Below are positions 1 through 8,580 of a stretch of 64,000 nucleotides of DNA, one piece after another. The notes under the pieces were generated by a model that worked only from the letters and a program-made list of their open reading frames with translations, did no database searches and had not been told where the DNA came from. Numbering within the stretch: the first letter of the stretch is position 1; every line of letters begins with the position of its first letter. The DNA comes from an uncultured Ilumatobacter sp. (GTDB taxonomy: Bacteria; Actinomycetota; Acidimicrobiia; Acidimicrobiales; Ilumatobacteraceae), in the NCBI GenBank assembly GCA_937905835.1, contig CALCXK010000006.1, forward strand, positions 6,804 to 70,803, in the 5' to 3' direction. The translations under genes and the position numbers were made by a program.

Positions 1-508
1 TGAGCTTCTGGCCGAGGGGAGTGGCGAGCATGGCGTCAGTCGAAGCCACGCCGTCGCTCACGAATGTGGCACCGGCGTCAGGGAGTGGGTCGAGGCACAG
101 AAAGCTGATCAGCGACGTGCTCTTGCCGAGGTAGGCCATCTCGTGGTGATACGGGAGGCGTGCAACGAGCGGGGCCCCGATCTCGTAGACGTTGCCCTCC
201 ATCTTGTCACGCGGGTTGGCGCCACCCTCGTAGACCATGTCCTCGCGAACGATGACCTGCGCGAACTGGCGCATGCGGGCTGGGTCGGTGAGACCGGTGT
301 TGCGAAGCAGTACCAGACCGACATCGTCGTAGGTGCGTTGCATCAGCCGAGCGAGCTCACTGTCAGGATCGAGGTCGGCGTCGCTCATCTCGAACGGCGT
401 GCAGTCAACCTCGTAGGCAGCGGGAGCGTGATACGAGGTTCCCGTCCAGAATTGCTGCGGCAATTGGTCAGCGAGCGGCGGCAGTTCGGTGTGTTCTGTG
501 AGCGTCAT
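1..508 (-). CDS. TauD/TfdA-family Fe(II)/2-oxoglutarate dioxygenase, C-terminus beyond window
   Basis: Reading the minus strand from an ATG at 508 gives an open frame that runs off the left edge, about 169 residues of the N-terminal half. The translation contains PYHHEMAY, which matches the HxE/D iron-binding motif of TauD/TfdA dioxygenases; the second histidine and the 2-oxoglutarate-binding arginine would lie outside the window. Family members hydroxylate small substrates in the cytoplasm (taurine, clavaminate-type or carnitine-like compounds); the substrate cannot be told from this half. The gene diverges from glgA across 116 bases that hold an inverted repeat. No frameshift is seen in the visible part. 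Confidence 0.75.
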   Translation of the reverse strand, partial: MTLTEHTELPPLADQLPQQFWTGTSYHAPAAYEVDCTPFEMSDADLDPDSELARLMQRTYDDVGLVLLRNTGLTDPARMRQFAQVIVREDMVYEGGANPRDKMEGNVYEIGAPLVARLPYHHEMAYLGKSTSLISFLCLDPLPDAGATFVSDGVASTDAMLATPLGQKL

Positions 509-569
509 CGCAGTTACCCAGTTCTTCTTCAAGATGTATACATGACGAGATTGGTCAAGATTGTAACCA

Positions 570-604
570 CGCGCGGTGCGATACGGTCGCCCGTATCTCG
601 CGCG
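570..604. promoter_or_regulatory. Imperfect inverted repeat in the dioxygenase/glgA divergent region
   Basis: GATACGG (580-586) and CCGTATC (591-597) are perfect inverted arms around a 4-base spacer. CGCGCG flanks them on both sides (570-575 and 599-604), giving a 13-bp stem with a small asymmetric bulge. It ends 20 bases before the glgA start. It could be an operator dyad or a leader hairpin. A separate 10-bp palindrome, ATGTATACAT, lies at 534-543 in the same gap. Function is inferred from position only. Confidence 0.45.
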
Positions 605-624
605 GCATCGGCCAGACTGCGGTC

Positions 625-2031
625 ATGCGTGTCGTCTTCGCCACCGCCGAACTTTCTCCGGTCGCCACCGTTGGTGGGCTCGCGGCCGCGGCTGCTGGCC
701 TCATTGCCGAACTCCGTCGGCTCGGTGTCGACGTCGATCTGGTGATGCCGGATTATGGCGACATCACCCTGATTGATGAGACGGTCACGACCCTCGATGT
801 GCCTGACTGGGTGGGTGCAGCATCGGTGCGCAGCGGGCGCCACGCCGTGGTCGGCCCGCTCCACTTGATCAGCGTGCCGGGCATGGCTCGTTCGCATCCG
901 TATCTCGACGCCGACGGTCGCGGCTGGGCCGACAACGACGAGCGATTCTTCAGGTTCTCCCGGGCGATCGCGGCATTTGTCGAGGCCGACCCGCCGGATA
1001 TTCTCCACCTCAATGACTGGCACACCGGGGCGACGTTGGCAGCCCTCGAATCGCCGCCACCGACGGTTGTGTCGATCCATAACATCGCTTACCAGGGGGT
1101 CGCCGGGCCCGAATGGCTCGACGTGATCGGTCCGAATGCCAAACACTACGAATGGTGGGGCGACGCGAACCCATTGTCTGGGGCGCTCGCGCTTGCTGAC
1201 CGGATCGTGGCTGTGTCACCGCACTACGTCACCGAGATCACGACACCCGAGGGTGGGTTTGGGCTTGACGCAGCACTCCGTGCGCGTGGCGATGCACTCA
1301 TCGGGATTCTCAACGGCATCGACACCGACGTGTGGAATCCAGAAGATAATCCGCTGCTTGTTCAGAACTTCGATGCAAAGACACTCGCCCGGCGGCCAGC
1401 CAACCGTGCAGCCTTACTCGAACGGCTTGGCCTCCCCGACGACGACGTTCCACTCGCCACGATCGTCACCCGCCTCACCCATCAGAAGGGTGTCGATCTC
1501 ATCACGCCACTCGTTCCGCTGCTCGCTGATATCCCCATGCGGCTCGGCATCCTCGGGTCAGGCGACGCGGTCCTCGCCGCCGAACTCCACCGCCTCGTCG
1601 CTGCGTACCCTGAACATCTGGCCTTCGTTGAGGGTTACGACGAGGCGCTGTCGCAGCAAATGTTCGCCGGCGGCGATGTGTTCCTGATGCCAAGCCGTTT
1701 CGAGCCGTGCGGACTGACGCAGATGCAGGCCATGCGCTACGGGGCGATCCCGGTCGTCACAGCCGTCGGTGGCCTCGTCGACACGGTTCCCGATGTCGAC
1801 GCTGCCGAGCGTGTAGGAAGCACGGTTGCTGGTCGTGGCTTTGTCGCCCGCTCTGCCGAACCGACCGATCTGCTCGCAGCGATGTTCCGTGCGGCGCGCC
1901 GTGTGACCGACAAGCGCCGACGCTTGGCGTTGCAGAAGCGGATCATGACGGTCGACTGGTCGTGGCGTGAACCGGCCAAGCGGTATCGCGATCTGTACCT
2001 CGAACTACAGCGGAACAGAGTCGACCACTGA
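625..2031 (+). CDS. glgA: Glycogen synthase (GT5, ADP-glucose type)
   Basis: 468 residues, the usual length for bacterial GlgA. The protein has the GT5 starch-synthase catalytic N-domain, with HNIAYQG near residue 152, followed by a GT-B C-domain with PSRFEPCGLTQMQAMRYG, the conserved glutamate-bearing active-site segment. It transfers glucose from a sugar nucleotide to the growing alpha-1,4-glucan. glgC, which makes ADP-glucose, follows 54 bases downstream, so the pair forms a glycogen synthesis unit. Oddity: the N-terminal KxGGL motif reads TVGGL, so the lysine at position 15 is threonine, and the usual GDV that follows is AAA. The ATG at 625 is chosen because the beta-strand leading into GGL starts immediately after it. 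Confidence 0.9.
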   Translation: MRVVFATAELSPVATVGGLAAAAAGLIAELRRLGVDVDLVMPDYGDITLIDETVTTLDVPDWVGAASVRSGRHAVVGPLHLISVPGMARSHPYLDADGRGWADNDERFFRFSRAIAAFVEADPPDILHLNDWHTGATLAALESPPPTVVSIHNIAYQGVAGPEWLDVIGPNAKHYEWWGDANPLSGALALADRIVAVSPHYVTEITTPEGGFGLDAALRARGDALIGILNGIDTDVWNPEDNPLLVQNFDAKTLARRPANRAALLERLGLPDDDVPLATIVTRLTHQKGVDLITPLVPLLADIPMRLGILGSGDAVLAAELHRLVAAYPEHLAFVEGYDEALSQQMFAGGDVFLMPSRFEPCGLTQMQAMRYGAIPVVTAVGGLVDTVPDVDAAERVGSTVAGRGFVARSAEPTDLLAAMFRAARRVTDKRRRLALQKRIMTVDWSWREPAKRYRDLYLELQRNRVDH

Positions 2032-2085
2032 GAAGTCTCTCGCAACGCTGTTTGGACATGCCCGGCTCGGGTACGTTGGAGAGCG

Positions 2086-3309
2086 ATGGCCGCTGAACCG
2101 ACTGTGCTCGTGATCGTCCTCGCTGGCGGTGAAGGAAAGCGCCTGCAACCGCTCACGAACGACCGTGCCAAGCCGGCCGTGCCGTTCGCTGGCACCTACC
2201 GCATGATCGACTTCGCACTGTCAAACTTCGCGAACGCTGGATATCGGAAGATTGTCGTACTCACGCAGTACAAGAGCCACAGCCTTGACCGTCACATCTC
2301 AATGACCTGGCGGTTCTCCACGTTGCTCGGCGACTACGTCACGCCCGTGCCGGCACAGATGCGACGCGGTCCGTACTGGTTTCAGGGCTCAGCCGACGCG
2401 ATCTATCAAAACCTCAACCTGATCAACGACGAGAAGCCCGACATCGTCTGTGTGTTCGGCGCCGATCACATCTACCGCATGGACCCGCGCCAGATGGTCG
2501 ACGAACACATGGCTCACAATGCTGGTGTCACCGTTGCTGCCATCCCTGTTCCCAAGCGCGAGGCCACCGAGTTCGGGGTGATCGAATCCGACGCCGACGG
2601 CAAGATCGTCGCCTTCCACGAAAAGTCGGCGACACCTCCGACCATGCCGGGCAACGACGAGATGTGTCTGGCGAGCATGGGTAACTACGTCTTCGATCGG
2701 GAGACGCTGGTCGACATCGTCACGCCGAAGGACGGCGAGATGAACGACCTCGGAGGCGACGTGATCCCTGCGCTCACCGCGAGCGGCGATGCTCGCGTCT
2801 ACGACTTCTCGAGGAACGTCGTACCAGGTCAGGACGAGCGTGAGCGCGGCTACTGGCGTGACGTCGGAACGCTTGATGCGTTCTACGACGCCAACATGGA
2901 TCTCATCGCATCGGTGCCGGTGTTCAACCTCTACAACGACAGGTGGCCAGTGTTCACTGGTCGTCAGGCACTGCCGCCAGCCAAAGTGTCACGCGGGCGT
3001 GGAGGCGAGCCAGCATTCGTCGACGGCAGCTTGTTGTGCCAGGGGTCGATCGTGTCGGGTGGACATGTCGAGAACTCGATCATCGGGCCCGGCTCGTTCG
3101 TCGACCACGATGCCCACGTCACCGACTCGATTTTGTTTCCCGGGGTCACGATTGGGCCGGGCGCTCGGCTGCATCGGTGCATCGTCGACAAGAACGTGAA
3201 CGTTCCCGAATTCATTCGGATCGGGTTCGACGCCGAGCAAGATGCCAAGCAGTTCACAATCAGCGACAACGGCATCGTCGTGATCGCCAAAGAACAGAAA
3301 ATCCAGTAG
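2086..3309 (+). CDS. glgC: Glucose-1-phosphate adenylyltransferase
   Basis: 407 residues, close to other actinobacterial GlgC proteins. The N-terminal nucleotidyltransferase signature LAGGEGKRLQPLT is at about residue 12, followed by RAKPAVPFAGTYRMIDFALSN, which is typical of ADP-glucose pyrophosphorylase. The C-terminal part (about 300-390) is a left-handed beta-helix with hexapeptide-like repeats. It converts glucose-1-phosphate and ATP to ADP-glucose and pyrophosphate, the committed and usually allosterically controlled step of glycogen synthesis. It follows glgA on the same strand with a short gap and GGAGAG before the ATG, so the two are probably co-transcribed. Confidence 0.95.
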   Translation: MAAEPTVLVIVLAGGEGKRLQPLTNDRAKPAVPFAGTYRMIDFALSNFANAGYRKIVVLTQYKSHSLDRHISMTWRFSTLLGDYVTPVPAQMRRGPYWFQGSADAIYQNLNLINDEKPDIVCVFGADHIYRMDPRQMVDEHMAHNAGVTVAAIPVPKREATEFGVIESDADGKIVAFHEKSATPPTMPGNDEMCLASMGNYVFDRETLVDIVTPKDGEMNDLGGDVIPALTASGDARVYDFSRNVVPGQDERERGYWRDVGTLDAFYDANMDLIASVPVFNLYNDRWPVFTGRQALPPAKVSRGRGGEPAFVDGSLLCQGSIVSGGHVENSIIGPGSFVDHDAHVTDSILFPGVTIGPGARLHRCIVDKNVNVPEFIRIGFDAEQDAKQFTISDNGIVVIAKEQKIQ

Positions 3310-3329
3310 CTGAGCTAGCCGGCCAGCAA

Positions 3330-3353
3330 CTGCTGCGTCGGCCTGCGCAGCTG
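3330..3353. terminator. Weak hairpin between convergent glgC and LLM oxidoreductase genes
   Basis: GCTGCG (3332-3337) and CGCAGC (3346-3351) can pair around an 8-base loop, with one more C-G pair outside a mismatch. There is no T-tract. It lies in the 87-base gap between two convergent genes, where a bidirectional terminator would be expected. A 14-bp palindrome GCCGATCGATCGGC at 3370-3383 lies in the same gap. Confidence 0.3.
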
Positions 3354-3396
3354 CGGACTCGCCGGGAATGCCGATCGATCGGCGGGATATGGACCG

Positions 3397-4350
3397 TTAC
3401 TTGCCGGCGAGCTCGGCAACGATCGGCGCGAATACCTCGAGTTCGTCCGGGCCGACGATCACGTAGCTGAAGCCGTACTGCTCGCGGCGGGCGACAATAT
3501 CTTCGGCGATCTTCGACCGGCTGCCGATCAGAGCGAACGGCGAGTTCTCGATCATCTGCTCTTCGACCCCAATCAAGCTGGCCATACCGGTGACCTGGCC
3601 GGAGCGATCGTCGGTGACACTGACAAAGAAGGCACGAATGTTCATTTCGATGTGATCGAGCCGACCTGCTGCCTCGGCTGCATCGGCAACGATCGCGACC
3701 TTCTCGGCGATCACTTCGCCAGTCATCGTGGAGATCGCATCCGGACCGATCACGCCGGCGTGCAGCGAGCCGTTGACGCCGACGATGTCAGCTTCGCGAG
3801 CGGCGATTTTTAACACGCGCTCCCCGCCACCACCAATGATCACTGGCGGACATTTCCCGCCGACCGGCTTCGGGAATCCGTTGTAGTCGGTGATCTTGTA
3901 GTGCTCACCTTCGAAGGAGAACGGGTCCGGGCTCATTGCCGACTTGATGATGTGGAGGCCTTCAAGGAAACGGTCGATACGCACGCCGGGCCGGTCGTAC
4001 TGCATGCCAGCCTGCTCGTAGTCGGAAATCATCCAACCTGCGCCGAGGCCAACTTCGACACGACCGTTGGAGAGGACGTCCATCGTCGCCAACTCTTTGG
4101 CGAGCACAACCGGGTGTCTGTAGTCGTTGTCGAACACGAGCGCGCTGACCTTCAGCGTCGTCGTCGCATCGAGTATTGCCTGCAGAGCGGGGACCGGTGC
4201 GAGCTGATCGCCGAAGTGATCGGGCATCGTGGCGATGTCGTAACCAAGTGATTCGACCTTTCTGGCCTGCTCGGTCCATTCGGCACCGCTGGCAGCGTTG
4301 GAAAGCTGGACGCCGAATCGGAAAGGTTGAGTAGGGAAGCGAGAGGTCAT
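3397..4350 (-). CDS. LLM-class F420-dependent oxidoreductase (TIGR03621-like)
   Basis: 317 residues with the luciferase-like TIM-barrel fold. It begins FRFGVQLSNAASGAEW, followed by GYDIATMPDHFGDQ and NGRVEVGLGAGWMISDYEQ, as in actinobacterial F420-dependent oxidoreductases. PVIIGGGGERVLKIAAREAD is the cofactor phosphate-binding stretch. Family members transfer hydride between F420H2 and a small substrate in the cytoplasm; FMN use cannot be excluded and the substrate is unknown. It is a single-gene unit convergent with glgC and divergent from the PBP gene 79 bases away, so its promoter must lie in 4351-4429. Confidence 0.85.
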   Translation of the reverse strand: MTSRFPTQPFRFGVQLSNAASGAEWTEQARKVESLGYDIATMPDHFGDQLAPVPALQAILDATTTLKVSALVFDNDYRHPVVLAKELATMDVLSNGRVEVGLGAGWMISDYEQAGMQYDRPGVRIDRFLEGLHIIKSAMSPDPFSFEGEHYKITDYNGFPKPVGGKCPPVIIGGGGERVLKIAAREADIVGVNGSLHAGVIGPDAISTMTGEVIAEKVAIVADAAEAAGRLDHIEMNIRAFFVSVTDDRSGQVTGMASLIGVEEQMIENSPFALIGSRSKIAEDIVARREQYGFSYVIVGPDELEVFAPIVAELAGK

Positions 4351-4429
4351 CGAATGAAAGGTAGCGGCCGTATGACCCTCGCCGGGTGGCCGGTATCAGT
4401 AAGACAGCAGCAGTACTCTCGGAGCCACT

Positions 4430-6673
4430 GTGCGTATCACCGGCTGGCTTCCTCGTCTGTTCGCGATCGTCGCAGCTGGTGCGCTGTTGATCACTGCCGT
4501 TGTAGTCGCTGTCGCTCCGCGGATCTGGCACGTCGCGAACGCTCACGATGAGCTTCCGGTGGTCTTGCCCGAATTCGAAGGACTCGCCCAGCGCACGTAC
4601 GTATACGACGTCGACGGCAAGGAAATCGCCGTGTATGAGCTGGAAAACAGCCAGCCGATCAAGTACGAGGACGTGCCGCTGCAAGTCGTCCAAGCATTCC
4701 TCACGGTCGAAGACAAAGAGTTCTTCAACCATGACGGGGTCAATGTCCGCTCGCTCGTCCGAGCAGCGTTGTCGAACTTCGCGAGCGACTCACCGCAGCA
4801 GGGTGCATCGACCATCACCATGCAGGTGGTCAAGAACGACTTCCTTGCAGGCCTCGAACGCGACGGCCGCTACAAACTGCTGCAGGTGCACTACGCACGG
4901 ATGCTCGAGAAAGAGATCACGAAGGAGCAGATCCTCGAGCGCTACCTGAATACCGTCTTTTTCGGAAACAACGCGTACGGGATTCAGGCCGCAGCTGAGA
5001 CCTACTTTGGCAAGACCGCTGGCGAACTGTCGTTCATCGAAGCCGCATTCCTTGCTGGCTTGGTTCGCTCGCCGTCGGGCTTCGACCCGATCAACGAGCC
5101 GGAACGCAGCCGTGCGCGCTGGCTGCAGGTCACGGACCACCTCGTTAACGAGGAGATCCTCACCGAAGAGGAGCGTGCGGTCGTGCTTGACACCTTCGCC
5201 ATCCCGTCTCGGGTGAAGACGATCCCAACGCGCTCAAACGAGCGCACCTACTTCACCGAGGCGCTGCGCGACTACCTGCTCAACCGCTCGACGGTTCTCG
5301 GAGCCACGCTTCAGGATCGCTACAACCAACTCTTCCGTGGTGGCCTCCGGATTTACACCACGCTCGACTCGAATTTGCAGCAACTTGCCGAAGACGCGCA
5401 CGACGTGCTGCCGGCAACAGGCGGACGGTTTGAGAACGCGATCGTGTCGCTCGACTCCACGTCGGGAGCGATCCGTGCGATGGTTGGCGGGTCCGGCTTC
5501 GTGCGCAACGAGCGCGAGGTCAACATGGCCCTGGCGCCGCGCCAGACCGGCTCGAGCATCAAGTTCCTCATCCTCGCAGCAGCGGTGCAGGCCGGAGCGC
5601 AGGCAGGCGACATCATTGACGGCGTCAGAGGCTGCCGATTCGACAACCCGGGCGGCGCAGAACCGTTTTTCCAGATCAACGGCGGTATTGACGGAAGCGT
5701 CACCGACCTGGCGCAACAAACATGGTCGTCGGTCAACTGTGCGTTTGTCCGCCTGTCGCAAATCGTCGGGCTGAACCGGGTGGTGGACACCGTCTACCGG
5801 GCTGCCGAGTCGTCGTACCTTTACAACGGCCAGCCTGGCAGCGAACGCGAGTCGATCAAGCCATTCGTGAGTTTCGCAACGGGCGCGAACGAGCTCAGCC
5901 CACTCGACATGGCTTCGGGCATCCAGACCATCGCCAACGAGGGCGTGCACAAGCAGCCCTATTACGTCGACTACATCACCGACGCCCAGGGCGCCAGCGT
6001 CTACACGCACTTCGATCCCGGTTCGAAGGTTTTCGATCAAGACAAGGCTCTGCTCACCATCGACATTTTGAAGGGTGTGATCCGGAGTGGTACCGGCCGT
6101 CGCTATCCGCTGTCCAACGACCGTGCTGCGTTTGGTAAGACCGGGACGCAGCAGGACAACACCAACGCCTGGTTTGTTGGCGGAACCAAGCAGCTCTCCA
6201 CCGCTGTGTGGGTTGGCGACCCCGATGCGTACACGCCCATGGTCGGCATCCCAGAATTCCTGGCAGTGGGTGTGGGGAAGGTCCAAGGCGGTCTCTTTCC
6301 GAAACAAATCTGGACCGCCTTTATGGATCCGGCGCACGCATTCCTGCCACTGCTCGACTGGAAAGCACCGCGGGCGCCTGAGCGGCCCAACGCCCGTCTC
6401 TTCTTGCCTGGCAACGAATGCCTCGTTGAGGTCATCGACGTCGAAATCGTCGAGCCGGAGGTTGATCCGGACGCACCCCCGACCACAACGCCGCCGGCCG
6501 ATGCCACTCCGACTGAAACGGTGCCACCGGAAACCATCCCGATCGTCGAAGTGGTTGAGGTTGGTACGACGATTCCGTCAGACAATCTCGATCCAAATTC
6601 ACCGGTGCCGACGATCGAAATATCGGCGAGCATCGGTCCTTGCCTCGCATTGGTGGCCGAGCTGGCACAATGA
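4430..6673 (+). CDS. Class A penicillin-binding protein (transglycosylase/transpeptidase)
   Basis: 747 residues. A signal-anchor helix (about 8-28) is followed by a GT51 lipid-II polymerase domain with VEDKEFFNHDGVN near residue 92 and the QGASTITMQ motif near 123. The transpeptidase domain has SSIK (catalytic Ser375, Lys378), an SxN motif (SVN) and KTGT in FGKTGTQQDN. The C-terminus is a Pro/Thr/Glu-rich tail of about 90 residues outside the membrane. It polymerises glycan strands and cross-links peptides. The start is a GTG at 4430, placed just before the hydrophobic anchor. The next gene starts within 7 bases of its stop, so the two may be coupled. Confidence 0.92.
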   Translation: MRITGWLPRLFAIVAAGALLITAVVVAVAPRIWHVANAHDELPVVLPEFEGLAQRTYVYDVDGKEIAVYELENSQPIKYEDVPLQVVQAFLTVEDKEFFNHDGVNVRSLVRAALSNFASDSPQQGASTITMQVVKNDFLAGLERDGRYKLLQVHYARMLEKEITKEQILERYLNTVFFGNNAYGIQAAAETYFGKTAGELSFIEAAFLAGLVRSPSGFDPINEPERSRARWLQVTDHLVNEEILTEEERAVVLDTFAIPSRVKTIPTRSNERTYFTEALRDYLLNRSTVLGATLQDRYNQLFRGGLRIYTTLDSNLQQLAEDAHDVLPATGGRFENAIVSLDSTSGAIRAMVGGSGFVRNEREVNMALAPRQTGSSIKFLILAAAVQAGAQAGDIIDGVRGCRFDNPGGAEPFFQINGGIDGSVTDLAQQTWSSVNCAFVRLSQIVGLNRVVDTVYRAAESSYLYNGQPGSERESIKPFVSFATGANELSPLDMASGIQTIANEGVHKQPYYVDYITDAQGASVYTHFDPGSKVFDQDKALLTIDILKGVIRSGTGRRYPLSNDRAAFGKTGTQQDNTNAWFVGGTKQLSTAVWVGDPDAYTPMVGIPEFLAVGVGKVQGGLFPKQIWTAFMDPAHAFLPLLDWKAPRAPERPNARLFLPGNECLVEVIDVEIVEPEVDPDAPPTTTPPADATPTETVPPETIPIVEVVEVGTTIPSDNLDPNSPVPTIEISASIGPCLALVAELAQ

Positions 6674-6679
6674 AGAGTG

Positions 6680-7447
6680 ATGACCGACGACGCTGACACT
6701 GCCGAGAACGACGTGCCTTCTGCCCCCGCTCAAGCCGACGGCTCGTTGGTCGGTCAACTTCTGACGTTGCAGCGGATCGACACCGAGGCCGATCAGCTCA
6801 CCGTCCAGCGTCAGCGGTTATCTGAGCGCGACGACTTGGCGACTCGCACCGACCAAATGAACACATGGGAGAATCGCCGCGCGCAGCTCGCGAATCGTCT
6901 TGACGAGTTGACCACGGTCATCGAAGCGGCAGAGGCGGCGAACACCGAACTCACCAGAGATCGTGAGCGGCTCGAAGCGCAGATGAAGACGGTCATCGCT
7001 CCCCGTGAGGCCGAGGCGCTGATGCACGAGATCGAAACCATCAACGGCAAGCGCGATGAGCTCGACGACAAAGAACTGACTGCGCTTGAAGAACAAGCCG
7101 CCCTGGACGCAGATCTCACTGCCCACCTCGGTATCGAGGAGTCCCTCCGGACAGCGTTGCGCTCATCAGATGAGGCACTGGCTCGTGTATGTGGCGACAT
7201 CGACGTCGAACTGGCGAGCCTTTCCAACCGGCGCGTCGCGGCACTCGAGCCACTCGATTCGAGCGTCGCTTCGCGCTACCACGCCGTGCGTTCGTCGGCG
7301 GGCGTCGCGGTTGCCGAGCTGAGGGGCCATCGCTGCGAAGGCTGTCACCTTGACCTGTCGGCAGCCGAGGTCGACACGGCCAAGGAAGAAGCCGCCGAGT
7401 CGGGCTTCACCGACTGCCCGCAGTGCGGGCGCATGCTCGTCGTCTGA
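6680..7447 (+). CDS. C4-type zinc-ribbon coiled-coil protein (zf-RING_7/DUF164 family)
   Basis: 255 residues. Most of the protein (about 20-190) is charged, heptad-like and predicted coiled coil. The C-terminus carries a four-cysteine zinc ribbon, CEGCHLDL near residue 216 and CPQCGRMLVV at the very end. The family is conserved in actinobacteria and usually described as a putative nucleic-acid-binding or translation-associated protein; its role is not firmly settled. A GTG at 6677 lies immediately before the chosen ATG and could also serve. It starts a few bases after the PBP stop and is followed by a membrane protein one base after its own stop. Confidence 0.8.
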   Translation: MTDDADTAENDVPSAPAQADGSLVGQLLTLQRIDTEADQLTVQRQRLSERDDLATRTDQMNTWENRRAQLANRLDELTTVIEAAEAANTELTRDRERLEAQMKTVIAPREAEALMHEIETINGKRDELDDKELTALEEQAALDADLTAHLGIEESLRTALRSSDEALARVCGDIDVELASLSNRRVAALEPLDSSVASRYHAVRSSAGVAVAELRGHRCEGCHLDLSAAEVDTAKEEAAESGFTDCPQCGRMLVV

Positions 7448-7448
7448 C

Positions 7449-7931
7449 ATGTTCTTCTGGTTTATCGGCACTGCCATACTGGCCGTCGGCTACGTCTTCC
7501 GCGATCCGCGTTTCGACTACAGGCTCCTTGTGGTCGGGTCAGTCTTGCCACTCCTCGACGGTGTGTTCGGCGGGGCACGAGCATTGCACAGCATCACGGC
7601 GAGCATCACCGTGCTCGCTGTGATGATGGTGGCCACGTCAGGTCGCAAACCGATCCGCAAGATGCTTCTCGGTCTGCCGATCGGCATGTTCTTACATCTT
7701 GTCTTCGACGGTGCATGGACCAACACCGATGTGTTCTGGTGGCCGTTTACCGGGCTGAGCTTCGACGGCAATCCGTGGCCAATCACGGACCGCGGCGTGA
7801 TGAGCGTGCTCCTCGAACTGGTCGGTCTTGCTCTGTGTACCTGGATCTGGCGCAACAACAAACTGGGCGCCGCAGAGAATCGACGGCGATTCATGGAAAA
7901 CGGACGCCTCGTCGCAGTGCCTGGAAACTGA
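7449..7931 (+). CDS. YdjM-like membrane protein (metal-dependent hydrolase family)
   Basis: 160 residues when started at the ATG one base after the preceding stop. Hydrophobic segments are at about 2-15, 25-35, 45-62, 72-82 and 115-132. The conserved features GSVLPLLDGVFGGARALHS and HLVFDGAWTNTDVFWWPF resemble the LPDxD and HxxxD...WPF elements of the YdjM/LexA-binding inner-membrane protein family (pfam04307). Those acidic and histidine residues could bind a metal, but no activity is established here. It lies in a tight unit with the zinc-ribbon gene upstream and the phosphatase downstream. Confidence 0.6.
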   Translation: MFFWFIGTAILAVGYVFRDPRFDYRLLVVGSVLPLLDGVFGGARALHSITASITVLAVMMVATSGRKPIRKMLLGLPIGMFLHLVFDGAWTNTDVFWWPFTGLSFDGNPWPITDRGVMSVLLELVGLALCTWIWRNNKLGAAENRRRFMENGRLVAVPGN

Positions 7932-7953
7932 CGGGCTGTGCCACACTCCTGAG

Positions 7954-8532
7954 GTGCTGATTCTCGTCCGACATGGCCGCACGGCGGCGAACAAGGCTGG
8001 CCAACTGCAAGGGCGCCTCGACCAGGACCTCGACGAGGTCGGCAAGCAGCAGGCCGTCGCGGTCGCTGCGATGGTGATGGGCATTGGACGGGTCGACGCC
8101 GTGATCTCAAGCCCATTGCAGCGTGCGCAGCAGACCGCAGAGGCGTTCGGGTTGCCGGTCGAAACAGACGAGCGGTTCATTGAGTTGTCGTACGGCGTGT
8201 TCGAAGGTGTGAAGCACGCTGATGTGCCGTCTGAAGTGTGGAACAACTGGCGCAAAGACTTCGGCTACGTGCCGGAGGGCGGCGAGTCGCTTGCTGCGCT
8301 CGATGTGCGTGTCCGTGCCGCCTGTGACGACTTGATCGAGCGGGCTTCGACGTCGAATGTCGTCGTGGTCAGCCACGTCTCACCGATGAAAGCGGCGGTG
8401 GCGTGGGCGCTTGGCGTCGACGTCGGCATCTCGTGGACCTGCCACCTCGATCACGCGTCGGTGTGCCGAATCGACTTCCGTGACCGCAGTCCAATCCTGT
8501 ATACCTTCAACGAGACCGCAACGATCGACTAG
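7954..8532 (+). CDS. Histidine phosphatase family protein (phosphoglycerate-mutase-like)
   Basis: 192 residues from a GTG at 7954, chosen because the catalytic strand begins at once (LILVRHGRT). The RHG motif holds the phospho-accepting histidine, ISSPLQRAQQTAEAF carries the second arginine, and SHVSPMKAAV supplies the second catalytic histidine. E of IELSYGVFEG fits the usual acid. The family includes acid phosphatases, cobalamin CobC-type phosphatases and co-factor dependent mutases; this short form is more likely a phosphatase than a true mutase. It ends 49 bases before the convergent rnpB. Confidence 0.85.
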   Translation: MLILVRHGRTAANKAGQLQGRLDQDLDEVGKQQAVAVAAMVMGIGRVDAVISSPLQRAQQTAEAFGLPVETDERFIELSYGVFEGVKHADVPSEVWNNWRKDFGYVPEGGESLAALDVRVRAACDDLIERASTSNVVVVSHVSPMKAAVAWALGVDVGISWTCHLDHASVCRIDFRDRSPILYTFNETATID

Positions 8533-8552
8533 GGCGCGTCATCGGGTCATGT

Positions 8553-8579
8553 CACCAAAGCCCCTCTTCAGGGTTGGTG
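8553..8579. terminator. Bidirectional terminator-like hairpin between the phosphatase gene and rnpB
   Basis: CACCAA (8553-8558) pairs with TTGGTG (8574-8579), and CCCT (8562-8565) with AGGG (8570-8573) around a CTTC loop. A 3-base bulge (AGC) separates the two stems. It sits exactly between two convergent transcripts and just beyond the 3' end of rnpB. No long T-run follows on either strand. Confidence 0.5.
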
Positions 8580-8580
8580 C

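Noticed and set aside
3370..3383. Palindrome GCCGATCGATCGGC as a regulator site
   Set aside because: It lies between convergent genes with no promoter to control and has no loop for a good terminator, so it was noted but not called.
5234..6337. Minus-strand open frame of 367 codons opposite the class A PBP
   Set aside because: It is antisense to the transpeptidase domain; no domain or start context supports it.
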